Below are positions 16,024-22,811 of a stretch of 39,304 nucleotides of DNA, in pieces (the first letter of the stretch is position 1; the number at the start of each line of letters is the position of its first letter). The position numbers and the translations under genes are program-made. The stretch comes from a virus. Location: IMG/VR virus record IMGVR_UViG_3300005253_000035, positions 1 to 39,304 of that record; one strand, given 5' to 3'. Under the pieces are notes generated by a model, which worked only from the letters and a program-made list of their open reading frames with translations, did no database searches and was not told the origin of the DNA.

Positions 16024-16287
16024 ATGGGAGCAGATGGTACTTTGCAAATAGTAAAGAGAGCAGACTGGAATAAAAAATGGCCAGATGTTCGGAGGCTGTA
16101 CCATCGTGCGGCAACTATGGAAAGCGAAAGATTAGCCAACGCCCGCCTAATAGCAGCCGCACCTGATTTACTGGAGGCTTGCGAGAAAATTGAAGCAATC
16201 GAAAAAGGTTGTCTAAAAAGGCGTGTAGGATACGACCTGCAAATTCACAGTATAGCCAAAGTTGCCATAGCAAAGGCGAAAGAGTAA
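16024..16287 (+). CDS. Small phage protein with ARLIAAAPDLLEA motif
   Basis: 87 residues. It contains SERLANARLIAAAPDLLEAC, a motif common in small accessory proteins of many tailed phages. The rest is helical and basic. No biochemical role is known to me. Confidence 0.7.
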   Translation: MGADGTLQIVKRADWNKKWPDVRRLYHRAATMESERLANARLIAAAPDLLEACEKIEAIEKGCLKRRVGYDLQIHSIAKVAIAKAKE

Positions 16288-16293
16288 GGAAAA

Positions 16294-16893
16294 GTGGTTC
16301 ACAAAAAACTTTTAGGGATAAAGTCTACTGTACCTTGTGGCAAAAATGGCGATTGGAAGGTAGAAAAATTTGAAGTTTCTCAAAAAGATGCCGACTTTCA
16401 CAATCTTCGATGTGCCATCCAAGGTTCTCGCAGAGAAATAAAGGCTGGAAAATACACCAAGCTAATTCATTGTGGCTCTGTTATTATGTCGGATACTCCC
16501 GCAGAATTAAACGACCACTTGCATTTTTTATATCGAGCAAGCGGGGATATTTTGGTTAATGGCTTGGGATTGGGGTTCATAGTGGAAGGGCTAATGTCAA
16601 ATCCTGATGTTACACGGGTAACTGTTATAGAAATATCACCTGAAGTTATACAGCTTGTAGGAAAGCATTTAGAAAATAAATATAACGGTCGACTCTCTAT
16701 TATCAACGCAGATGCTCTTAAATGGAGTCTTCCAAAGAACAAAGTTTATGATTTTGCTTGGCACGATATTTGGCCTGAAATTTGTGGTGATAATTATGAG
16801 GATATGAAAAAACTCCACCGAAAATATGCAAAAAAGGCCAAGCATCAAGATAGTTGGTGTCGAGAAGAAATAATACGAGCCAGCAAGGAATAA
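16294..16893 (+). CDS. SAM-dependent methyltransferase-like protein (spermidine-synthase fold)
   Basis: 199 residues, GTG start. The central part has a Rossmann motif I, ILVNGLGLGFIVEGLM, then VTRVTVIEISPEVIQLV (acidic end of strand 2), RLSIINADALKW and YDFAWHDIWPEI. The order matches spermidine-synthase-like class I methyltransferases, which are often non-methylating. The substrate cannot be read; a nucleotide, polyamine or small-molecule target are all possible. Confidence 0.75.
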   Translation: MVHKKLLGIKSTVPCGKNGDWKVEKFEVSQKDADFHNLRCAIQGSRREIKAGKYTKLIHCGSVIMSDTPAELNDHLHFLYRASGDILVNGLGLGFIVEGLMSNPDVTRVTVIEISPEVIQLVGKHLENKYNGRLSIINADALKWSLPKNKVYDFAWHDIWPEICGDNYEDMKKLHRKYAKKAKHQDSWCREEIIRASKE

Positions 16894-16897
16894 GGGA

Positions 16898-17236
16898 ATG
16901 AATGACTTATTTGAAAGCATAACGCAGACAATCGATGTAGCCGCTGTTTTGGAAGCTGCACGACAGAAGCCTAAAATCATCGACCGCATAGAATACGCTT
17001 TGCGGAACGGATTAAAATTGACGCAGGCTGATGCGAACCACTGGCCTTTTTTCACTTCTCGATTGAGCGGGTTCGTACATCATTTGAGATATGGCCGCAA
17101 CTGCCCTATTAAGACCAACATCATCAAGGTCGAATGCGGGGACGGCCACAAGGCACAAGTGGCGGAGTATGAATGGAATGATAATTGGTATCACGAAATG
17201 AAGGAACAGAGGCGTAAGTTCGGAGATTACGAATGA
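16898..17236 (+). CDS. Hypothetical early protein
   Basis: 112 residues. It reads MNDLFESITQTIDVAAVLEA, then KIIDRIEYALRNGLKLT, and a C-terminal beta part with VECGDGHKAQVAEYEW. No family recognised. It overlaps the next gene by ATGA. Confidence 0.6.
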   Translation: MNDLFESITQTIDVAAVLEAARQKPKIIDRIEYALRNGLKLTQADANHWPFFTSRLSGFVHHLRYGRNCPIKTNIIKVECGDGHKAQVAEYEWNDNWYHEMKEQRRKFGDYE

Positions 17237-17424
17237 AACTCAATAAAAAAGGTCTTATACAATCGACATTCCACGTAACGCCAGATGAGTACCGGCTAAT
17301 CCGCAAGGCTCACAGCATCGCCGGTAACAGGCCGACTTACGACCGTTGGCTGCTTAGATGGTGCGGTAAGATTGTCGTAAATTACTGTAAACGCTTGGTT
17401 TATGAAAATACAAAAAAAACCTGA
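17233..17424 (+). CDS. Small basic protein, possible DNA-binding regulator
   Basis: 63 residues, very basic, with a strand-helix-helix look (LIQSTFHVTPDEYRLIRKA). This could be a ribbon-helix-helix type fold, though the match is loose. It is the last gene before promoter P3, and its 3' end abuts the promoter. Confidence 0.55.
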   Translation: MKLNKKGLIQSTFHVTPDEYRLIRKAHSIAGNRPTYDRWLLRWCGKIVVNYCKRLVYENTKKT

Positions 17425-17433
17425 AAATACATT

Positions 17434-17461
17434 TTGCTTTCCGGTAGATATGGTGTATACT
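17434..17461 (+). promoter_or_regulatory. Promoter P3 of the structured RNA
   Basis: TTGCTT at 17434-17439, 16-base spacer, TATACT at 17456-17461, then TTAA. Spacing and both hexamers are identical to P2, and both are followed by a T/A-rich start region. The expected start (17467-17469) falls exactly at the foot of the first helix of the RNA. Confidence 0.82.
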
Positions 17462-17467
17462 TTAAGT

Positions 17468-17640
17468 ATGGTTGGATGCTGGTATAATCTGTTTATAAAG
17501 CCTCTCGTAAACATCGCTTTTTGCCTTTGTCCCACAACGCCATCAAGCCGGTGTCCAACCAACGGGAGGCTTTGGAATTATAGCTTTTCTTTACCCTCCT
17601 CCGAAGTCAGAGTGCTAGCACGGGCTCTGGCTTTTTTTTT
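17468..17640 (+). ncRNA. Putative novel structured RNA with interleaved helices
   Basis: About 173 nt between promoter P3 and an intrinsic terminator, with no convincing coding frame. Helix S1: 17470-17482 with 17548-17560, all 13 positions pair (three G-U), plus a possible 17469-17561 pair. Helix S2: 17497-17508 with 17562-17573, all 12 pair (one G-U). S2's 5' strand is inside the S1 loop and its 3' strand outside, so they form a pseudoknot or two alternative states. A single-stranded linker (17574-17604) carries CCCTCCTCC, including the anti-Shine-Dalgarno core. Role unknown: SD-targeting small RNA, sponge, antitermination RNA or switch are possible. Confidence 0.8.
17605..17640 (+). terminator. 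Intrinsic terminator of the structured RNA
   Basis: AGTCAGAG (17605-17612) pairs with CTCTGGCT (17625-17632) over 8 bp with one G-U; the 12-base loop contains the palindrome GTGCTAGCAC. A run of nine T (17632-17640) follows. Confidence 0.9.
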
Positions 17641-17802
17641 GAAAACTGAATATGGCTGGCGGTGGCGTGGAAGCCTAATAACTTAGATAAACTTAGCCGA
17701 CTACGAAACAGGAGTAACGGCACTGCGAAGGACTATTGCAGACCAACGGCCCGCCGGCCACCTTTGAAAACTATCCGCCATAAGGCGGGGAAAAGATAAA
17801 AA
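17641..17802 (+). other. Noncoding gap before the recombination genes
   Basis: No reading frame of useful length is found; stops are dense in all three forward frames. Minor features: a direct repeat AACTTAG twice near 17680-17696, GGCC-rich palindromic sequence near 17745, and a small hairpin CCGCC-ATAA-GGCGG (about 17776-17789) whose right arm carries the GGGG that could serve the next gene as ribosome binding site. I see no clear promoter here. Confidence 0.5.
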
Positions 17803-17958
17803 ATGAATACTTGCGAAAACCATACCACCTGTATTGTTGTTTATATAAGTAAAAACTGTCCTTTTTGTGAGGCTGAAGGAAACATTGAAACCTTAGAACA
17901 AGAAAATGCCGACTTAGAGCAGGAAGTTGGAGATTTACAACAGAGAATAACCGATTAA
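17803..17958 (+). CDS. Small zinc-knuckle/coiled-coil protein
   Basis: 51 residues. NCPFCEAEGNIETLEQEN shows a CxxC followed by a leucine-zipper-like helix (LEQEVGDLQQRI); an earlier pair of Cys (CENHTTC) could complete a zinc site. This layout is common in tiny phage proteins. The gene precedes the recombination pair by 31 bases. Confidence 0.65.
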   Translation: MNTCENHTTCIVVYISKNCPFCEAEGNIETLEQENADLEQEVGDLQQRITD

Positions 17959-17989
17959 ATATAAAAGCCGAAAACTGAAAGGAAAAAAA

Positions 17990-18940
17990 ATGACGGATGA
18001 ACAAATTGTGGAAGGGACGGACTTGTCCCCGCCGGAAACGGCGGAAACGGAAATGATGAGGCTGGAGGTTGAGGCCAACCCCGAAGTCCGGCTGGCTATG
18101 TTCGAGAAGCTGGCCGAACTCGCACCAAGATTCGCACAGGCACAGAATACAATCCTTGCGGCAATGACTTATGCGGGCGATTGGCTTGAATTTAGCGGAA
18201 TGATGTGCCTGAAATCGGCGGCGGCGGAGCGGATAGCACGGCTGTTCCCATATAAGATTGAGGATGGTGTTGTCAGCCGCCGTGAGGAATTCACGGATGC
18301 TATCGGCAAGGGTTACAGAATAGTCTATGAGGGCTATGCAAGCTGTCAGGGGCGGCGTGTGTGGGCCATGGGCTGTTACAGCAGCCGTGAGGCATTCGTA
18401 GCCAGGAAGGGCGGCGAATGGAAGGCTGACGAGGAAATCAACGAGAACAACATCAGGCGGGCGGCCTATCACTACTTCATCGGCAACTGCTTGAAATCGC
18501 TGTTTGGTTTGCGTGCCATTCCTGTCGAGGAATGGGAAAAGGTTATGGCTAAGACCGGCAGGCCGGATGCCAAGACAGGCAAGGTGCCATTCAAATCCGG
18601 CACAAAAGGTGGGACATCAACAGACGATTCTGCGAAGCAAGCCGAGCTATGCACAGCGTGCCAAACAATCGTCAACGCCGGATTCGGAGTGGAACATCAC
18701 GAAGGCAAAGTAAAACTGATGCAGTTATCGGACGATGATTTCGAAAAAGTCAGTACCGGCAAATCCATCGATATAGCCCGAAAAGTTTGTATCGGTTTAT
18801 CGGCCTTTCCCGACAAGAAGGACAAGACTAAAATGGTTGCGGGATTGTCAGCAGACCAGTTAAAGGGCAAGCGACTTGAGATTTCATTGGCCACAGCGAA
18901 GAAACTGGCGGATAAGGCGGTGCAAGATGCAAACACCTGA
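17990..18940 (+). CDS. Putative ssDNA-annealing/recombination protein
   Basis: 316 residues. The N-terminal half contains FEKLAELAPRFAQAQNTILA, FSGMMCLKSAAAERIARLFP, GYRIVYEGYASCQGRRVWAMG and ENNIRRAAYHYFIGNCLKSLFGL. The strand-rich middle followed by a helical AAYHYFIGN segment resembles phage single-strand annealing proteins in outline. The gene overlaps by 14 bases a Cas4/RecB-type exonuclease gene, the usual partner of such proteins. The C-terminal third (from about 230) has a CTAC pair and is unassigned. Function is inferred mainly from the neighbour. Confidence 0.5.
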   Translation: MTDEQIVEGTDLSPPETAETEMMRLEVEANPEVRLAMFEKLAELAPRFAQAQNTILAAMTYAGDWLEFSGMMCLKSAAAERIARLFPYKIEDGVVSRREEFTDAIGKGYRIVYEGYASCQGRRVWAMGCYSSREAFVARKGGEWKADEEINENNIRRAAYHYFIGNCLKSLFGLRAIPVEEWEKVMAKTGRPDAKTGKVPFKSGTKGGTSTDDSAKQAELCTACQTIVNAGFGVEHHEGKVKLMQLSDDDFEKVSTGKSIDIARKVCIGLSAFPDKKDKTKMVAGLSADQLKGKRLEISLATAKKLADKAVQDANT

Positions 18941-19892
18941 CATATTAGCTGACATCGAAAAATCGCTGATAGCCGATGCGAAGGTTTTGCCACACCGGTC
19001 GAATTGGGCGACCGTATTACTGGAGAAGTGCCTACGCAAGCAGGTATATTACCGCACCGATTGGGACAAACAATCACCGCCGGACGCACGGTTACAGGGC
19101 ATCTTCAATACTGGACGAAAGATTGAGAAGCAAGTCAAGTCAATCCTGAACGAAATCGGGATGCACGCAAAGCCGATGTGGGAACTGGTCGATACCGGTG
19201 TAAAGCTGAACGATGCTTTTTTGAACGACCACCAAATCGGCGGCGAGCCTGACCTGTTTTTGAAGGCAAGTATGAACGGCGAGAGGCCGGAAATACTCGG
19301 CGTAGTCGAGGTCAAGGGATTCAACCCCAACCTTTTCAAACAAGTCAACACGATTGATGACTTCCATAAATACAAATGGATGGAACGATACCTCGGCCAG
19401 CTTACAATCTACGAACTCGGCAGCAACTTTCCGGTCGGCTGGTTCCTTATCGTCAACAAAGCTAATTGGTGGGAGTATAAATTCATCGAGTATCCGCTCG
19501 ACTACGAATTTGCCGATAGGCTAATTGAGGCAGCCGACTTTGTGAACCTGAACATTGAGAATAAGACCCTGCCGGATAAGTTAAACGACCCTGACGAATG
19601 TCCAAAGTGCCCGTTTAATTCAATCTGTATGCCGTGCTATGAGACGAGCGGCAACCTGAAAACCAGCGAGGACGAAAATCTCGAAGCTGTATTGACCCGT
19701 CTTCGTGAACTCGAACCCGCCGAGGAAGAAATCAAAGACCTGAAAAAGATGCGGGACGCAGCTTTGGTTAAGGGACAGGATTTATGCTGCGGAAAATTCC
19801 TTATCACTTGGAAACAAATCGAATCGAATCGCAAGGCACAAGAAGCCAAGACGATAACATCGTGGCGGAAGAAAATCGTTTATGCAGAATGA
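18927..19892 (+). CDS. Cas4/RecB-like PD-(D/E)XK exonuclease with Fe-S cysteines
   Basis: 321 residues from ATG 18927. An early Cys (C35 in LLEKCLRKQVYY) and a late cluster C225/C228/C234/C237 (ECPKCPFNSICMPC) match the four-cysteine 4Fe-4S cage of Cas4 and AddB-type nucleases, with one spare Cys. Catalytic residues: D109 in IGGEPDLFL, E128 and K130 in VVEVKG, and the QxxxY motif at Q158 (GQLTIYEL). The C-terminus adds a helical region. Probable 5'-end-resecting exonuclease acting with the upstream protein in recombination or end processing. Confidence 0.85.
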   Translation: MQTPDILADIEKSLIADAKVLPHRSNWATVLLEKCLRKQVYYRTDWDKQSPPDARLQGIFNTGRKIEKQVKSILNEIGMHAKPMWELVDTGVKLNDAFLNDHQIGGEPDLFLKASMNGERPEILGVVEVKGFNPNLFKQVNTIDDFHKYKWMERYLGQLTIYELGSNFPVGWFLIVNKANWWEYKFIEYPLDYEFADRLIEAADFVNLNIENKTLPDKLNDPDECPKCPFNSICMPCYETSGNLKTSEDENLEAVLTRLRELEPAEEEIKDLKKMRDAALVKGQDLCCGKFLITWKQIESNRKAQEAKTITSWRKKIVYAE

Positions 19893-19905
19893 GAATAAGA
19901 TGAAA

Positions 19906-19991
19906 GGCAGCACAGGGGCTATGGATGGCAGCCGTGATACCGTAGGCGATAGGCTAATTAAGTTCTTCAGGGATGGCTGCCCTGTGCTGTC
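19906..19991 (+). other. Two-tier inverted repeat before the replication gene
   Basis: Bases 19906-19915 pair with 19982-19991 (10 bp, one G-U) and 19927-19933 pair with 19975-19981 (7 bp, perfect). The two helices abut on the 3' side and are separated by an 11-base bulge on the 5' side; the apical loop is 41 bases. A small hairpin CCGC-CT-GCGG follows at 19991-20000, next to the GGAG of the replication gene. A 38-codon frame (19900-20016) also crosses it. Either a regulatory RNA fold or a replication-related site. Confidence 0.65.
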
Positions 19992-20008
19992 CGCCTGCGG
20001 AGATATGA

Positions 20009-20797
20009 ATGACTGAAAATCAACCGACTTATGTGAGTTTTCAACCGGCAGCGGCATTGACGGATATGTATGTAGCCAGTATGGACGACCGGCAATATCG
20101 AGCATATTGGCAATTAGTTTTCTTCCTGTATTGCAATAACGGGTGGATTGAGTTTGATTATGAGGTACTTGCGGAAGTATGTCATTGTTCCACCGTCCTT
20201 GAATTTAATGAAAAAGTATGGCCGAAGATTAAGCGTAAATTTCAAGTGCAGGGTTTAACAACAATTCGGGCTAAACATTTATGCGGCAAAATAAACAGTC
20301 GCCCTACCCCTCGGACTCGCTTCGTAACACATTCGAGGGTAACTAAGGAATTATTGAGGGCACAAAAATCGATGCAAGATAAGCGTAGAGCGGGAGTTAT
20401 GAGTGGGAAAGTTCGCCGAACACTATTCAAACAGCGTTGCGAACAAACGCCAACGGCGTTGCAACAAAGTGAAGTAACGAAAAGGAAAGCGAAGATAAGA
20501 GATTCTTCGAATTCGAAAGAGCCTAAACTCTCCGTTTCCGACTTCGCTTCGTGGCGACTTAAATTTATACCAACACTTGAAGATATAATTAAAGTCCATA
20601 CAAAATCTGACCGTTCAGCGTTTGTAAACTTAACAAACTGGTTGATAGAAGAAATTGTGCAAGAACGCTTTACAATAAAGATTTTTGAACGGGTTTTAGG
20701 ACACGCTGAAGCTTCAAAAAAACACGGCATTAAACCAGTGGCATATTTTTTCAGTACGTTGCGTAGAGAAATAGGCTATCAAAGGAAACTAAAATGA
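20009..20797 (+). CDS. DUF1376-type replication protein
   Basis: 262 residues. The N-terminus (YVSFQPAAALTDMYVAS, DRQYRAYWQLVFFLYCNNGW, IEFDYEVLAEVCHC, VWPKIKRKF) is a DUF1376 domain, found in phage replication initiators and helicase-loader-like proteins. A basic linker follows, then a helical C-terminal region (FVNLTNWLIEEIVQERFTI, KPVAYFFSTLRREI) like the DnaT/DnaD-type tails of those proteins. It would open the origin or recruit a host helicase. GGAG lies 6 bases before the ATG. It overlaps the lysin start by ATGA. Confidence 0.8.
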   Translation: MTENQPTYVSFQPAAALTDMYVASMDDRQYRAYWQLVFFLYCNNGWIEFDYEVLAEVCHCSTVLEFNEKVWPKIKRKFQVQGLTTIRAKHLCGKINSRPTPRTRFVTHSRVTKELLRAQKSMQDKRRAGVMSGKVRRTLFKQRCEQTPTALQQSEVTKRKAKIRDSSNSKEPKLSVSDFASWRLKFIPTLEDIIKVHTKSDRSAFVNLTNWLIEEIVQERFTIKIFERVLGHAEASKKHGIKPVAYFFSTLRREIGYQRKLK

Positions 20798-21357
20798 GAA
20801 AATTCGAAATGTTTATCATAGGTTTATTTTTAGGATGGGCTGCAACGATTATATTTTTGAATGGTTTGGGTTTTCTTGAAAGGGAAGATTTAGGATTTAC
20901 AAAACAACACGAGCCGACCTTCGATGATTTATTAGATGCAATCTGTCAAGTTGAATCTGGAGGTCGTGCCGATGCAGTTGGGGACGGAGGGGCTGCGGTC
21001 GGAGCGTACCAAATACATCAAATTTACGTTGACGATGTAAATAGGATAATGAGGATATGGTCAGATAAATATCAATCCTATATTGACAACGGAAGATTAA
21101 CAAAAGCAGTACCTGTTCAAATAGACAACGAAGATGTTTACCAATTTAGTTACGAAGATAGGAGAAACGAACAAAAAAGCAGAGCAATGACCTCAATATA
21201 TCTAAACCATTATGGTACGGCGGAACGACTTGGATACGAACCGACTTTTGAGGATTACGCTCGGATACATAATGGCGGCTTGTACGGTTGGAAAAAGCAA
21301 AGCACGGAAAAATACTGGTTGAAAGTTAAGGAGCGATTGAAATGCGTAAAAAGATGA
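20794..21357 (+). CDS. Signal-anchored murein transglycosylase-like lysin
   Basis: 187 residues. A hydrophobic N-terminal segment (about 5-26, EMFIIGLFLGWAATIIFLNG) acts as a signal anchor. Then comes an SLT/lysozyme-like domain: LLDAICQVESGG with likely catalytic E54, VGAYQIHQIYVDDV, and a late EDYARIHNGGLYGW. The same pattern occurs in transglycosylase-like proteins of planctomycete-type bacteria. It is the only clear murein hydrolase in the genome and is probably the endolysin, exported by the host and held at the membrane. It sits in the replication region, about 7 kb from the holin. Confidence 0.8.
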   Translation: MRKFEMFIIGLFLGWAATIIFLNGLGFLEREDLGFTKQHEPTFDDLLDAICQVESGGRADAVGDGGAAVGAYQIHQIYVDDVNRIMRIWSDKYQSYIDNGRLTKAVPVQIDNEDVYQFSYEDRRNEQKSRAMTSIYLNHYGTAERLGYEPTFEDYARIHNGGLYGWKKQSTEKYWLKVKERLKCVKR

Positions 21358-21563
21358 TGCTGTCGGTCGGACGTTTAGACCTTCAGTTCGAGATTGATGA
21401 GGAAAAAATACCAGAGATGGTTGAGGAAGTATTCGGCGATGATAAAAGGCAGATAAATCCTACCTTTTGGATACGCAAAAGTGCGATAACGATAATAGGA
21501 GAGGCACAAATACAGTCAAAAATACTATCGCCTCAACAGATAAAAAAAATGCCGAGGGCGTGA
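21342..21563 (+). CDS. Small hypothetical protein
   Basis: 73 residues, MRKKMMLSVGRLDLQFEIDE. It overlaps the lysin gene by 16 bases and has AAGGAG at a good distance. Alternating strand/helix pattern; no family recognised. Confidence 0.6.
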   Translation: MRKKMMLSVGRLDLQFEIDEEKIPEMVEEVFGDDKRQINPTFWIRKSAITIIGEAQIQSKILSPQQIKKMPRA

Positions 21564-21610
21564 ATGCAACATTGGCTAATAAAGGAGATTTTACAGGAAA
21601 GGGAAGGTAA

Positions 21611-21781
21611 ATGAAAACCAAACTAAAGCCGTGTCATAGAAATTGTAAGGCTGAATTGGTTATAGTTAGGGGTGAAGCTCCTGAAATGTTTTGGATTCGT
21701 TGTCAAGGATGTCGTGCGTGTGGTATATGTTGCAAAACCAGGAAAGAAGCTATCAAGGCTTGGAACGGGAGGCCAAAATGA
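21611..21781 (+). CDS. Lar-like zinc protein (restriction alleviation family)
   Basis: 56 residues. It has LKPCHRNCKAEL, then an aromatic-flanked second site IRCQGCRACGICC, and ends EAIKAWNGRPK. The CxxxC/CxxC spacing and the EAI-AWN-R ending are the hallmark of the Lar/restriction-alleviation family. Function in most phages is unproven; Lar of Rac prophage modulates type I modification. ATGA overlap with the next gene. Confidence 0.75.
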   Translation: MKTKLKPCHRNCKAELVIVRGEAPEMFWIRCQGCRACGICCKTRKEAIKAWNGRPK

Positions 21782-21966
21782 ATATTAGAGAAGAAGCAGA
21801 ACGGCTGGCCGTAGAAGAATTTTGTAGAGATTGTAAAGGGTCTAAAAAAGGCTGCGAAGAATGGGACACTTGCGATGCGTACCAAGAAGAAGTCTCATTG
21901 ATAATTCAAGACTGGACAGCCGAAGCAAGCCTTATGACAGAGCCGAAAAGGAACTCTGATGACTAA
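21778..21966 (+). CDS. Small Cys-rich acidic protein (hypothetical)
   Basis: 62 residues, MNIREEAERLAVEEFCRDC. Four cysteines (CRDC, GCEEWDTC) could bind a metal. The ATGA overlap with the Lar-like gene sets this start, although the frame is open upstream. Confidence 0.65.
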   Translation: MNIREEAERLAVEEFCRDCKGSKKGCEEWDTCDAYQEEVSLIIQDWTAEASLMTEPKRNSDD

Positions 21967-22087
21967 GCAACAACAACAAGCCCACTACGCAAATGTATAC
22001 TACCTGTTATGTTTGACCGCCGTAGAGTTGCGGAAAGTGAAAGCTAAGAAAAAGGAGAAAGATAATGAGACCAAGACCAGGAGATAG
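21959..22087 (+). CDS. Tiny hypothetical protein
   Basis: 42 residues, MTKQQQQAHYANVYYLLCLT with a Lys/Glu-rich end. It overlaps both neighbours (8 bases before, 23 after). It may be real by packing, but could equally be a chance frame that only carries the next gene's ribosome binding site. Confidence 0.4.
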   Translation: MTKQQQQAHYANVYYLLCLTAVELRKVKAKKKEKDNETKTRR

Positions 22088-22412
22088 AAGACAAAGATGG
22101 CAATCAAGTTGCGAAATTAGCGGAACGATTATGCTTGCTATTAGTGGTTTTTTTATTTTGGCAGGCATTACCGCAGACAAGGGCGGTTGGATAGTAATTA
22201 CTTTTGGAATTATCGGTGTTGTTTGTGCTTTGTGTGATTTTAAGGATGCAAAACGGGGCTGGAAAATGCGATATGATTTACCGCCACGATACTATCGGGA
22301 TATTAAAAGTGCGAACCCAATGATACGAGAAATGGCAAAAAAAGCTGCCGAGGAAACATTAAGAGAGGCCAAAAGCCCCAATAGAAAAAAGTATGCTTTT
22401 GAGGAAGACTAA
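22065..22412 (+). CDS. Two-span membrane protein (hypothetical)
   Basis: 115 residues with two adjacent membrane helices (about 20-36, TIMLAISGFFILAGITA, and 41-56, WIVITFGIIGVVCALC) and a basic, helical cytoplasmic tail. AAGGAG precedes the start. In an early accessory block, small membrane proteins often act in superinfection exclusion, but there is no direct evidence. Confidence 0.6.
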   Translation: MRPRPGDRRQRWQSSCEISGTIMLAISGFFILAGITADKGGWIVITFGIIGVVCALCDFKDAKRGWKMRYDLPPRYYRDIKSANPMIREMAKKAAEETLREAKSPNRKKYAFEED

Positions 22413-22424
22413 GAGGAAGAAGAA

Positions 22425-22796
22425 ATGCACAAAATAAAGTTCAAAGGCAAGCGGATTGATAACGGGGAATGGGTGTATGGCTATTACTGGTGTAACGAAG
22501 AAGCTGGTGATTTTTATAAGGGTAAGCATTTTATACGTTCTATGAATTTTCAACCTGCTGAATTTGATTATACCGATTACGAAGTCATCCCTGAAACAGT
22601 CGGCCAGCTCGTTTGCCTCGACAAGAACGGGGACGAGGTGTATGCAGGGGATAAAGTGAAATCTGGCAAGCGAATTTTAACTATTATGTGGTACGAAGAG
22701 GAGCTACAGTGGCACGCAAAAGAAGAATATGAAGGCCGCATTACACCCCTTTGCCAGTGGGCTATTTCAGAACAATTTGAGCTTATCAAGGATTGA
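22425..22796 (+). CDS. YopX family protein
   Basis: 123 residues. It has the complete YopX signature: KFKGKRIDNGEWVYGYYW near the start, YEVIPETVGQLVCLDKNG in the middle and YAGDKVK after it. YopX proteins are widespread in phages, of unknown function. Confidence 0.9.
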   Translation: MHKIKFKGKRIDNGEWVYGYYWCNEEAGDFYKGKHFIRSMNFQPAEFDYTDYEVIPETVGQLVCLDKNGDEVYAGDKVKSGKRILTIMWYEEELQWHAKEEYEGRITPLCQWAISEQFELIKD

Positions 22797-22811
22797 AGGA
22801 CTGGAAAGCCT

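Noticed and set aside
17402-17686. 94-codon frame over the P3/RNA region
   Set aside because: It starts inside the preceding gene, runs through promoter, both RNA helices and the T9 terminator, has no RBS and an unlikely composition.
19900-20016. 38-codon frame before the replication gene
   Set aside because: The interval is dominated by a strict inverted repeat, which explains the sequence better; coding is not excluded.
21564-21614. 16-codon frame after the 73-residue protein
   Set aside because: Too short; best seen as spacer carrying the RBS of the Lar-like gene.
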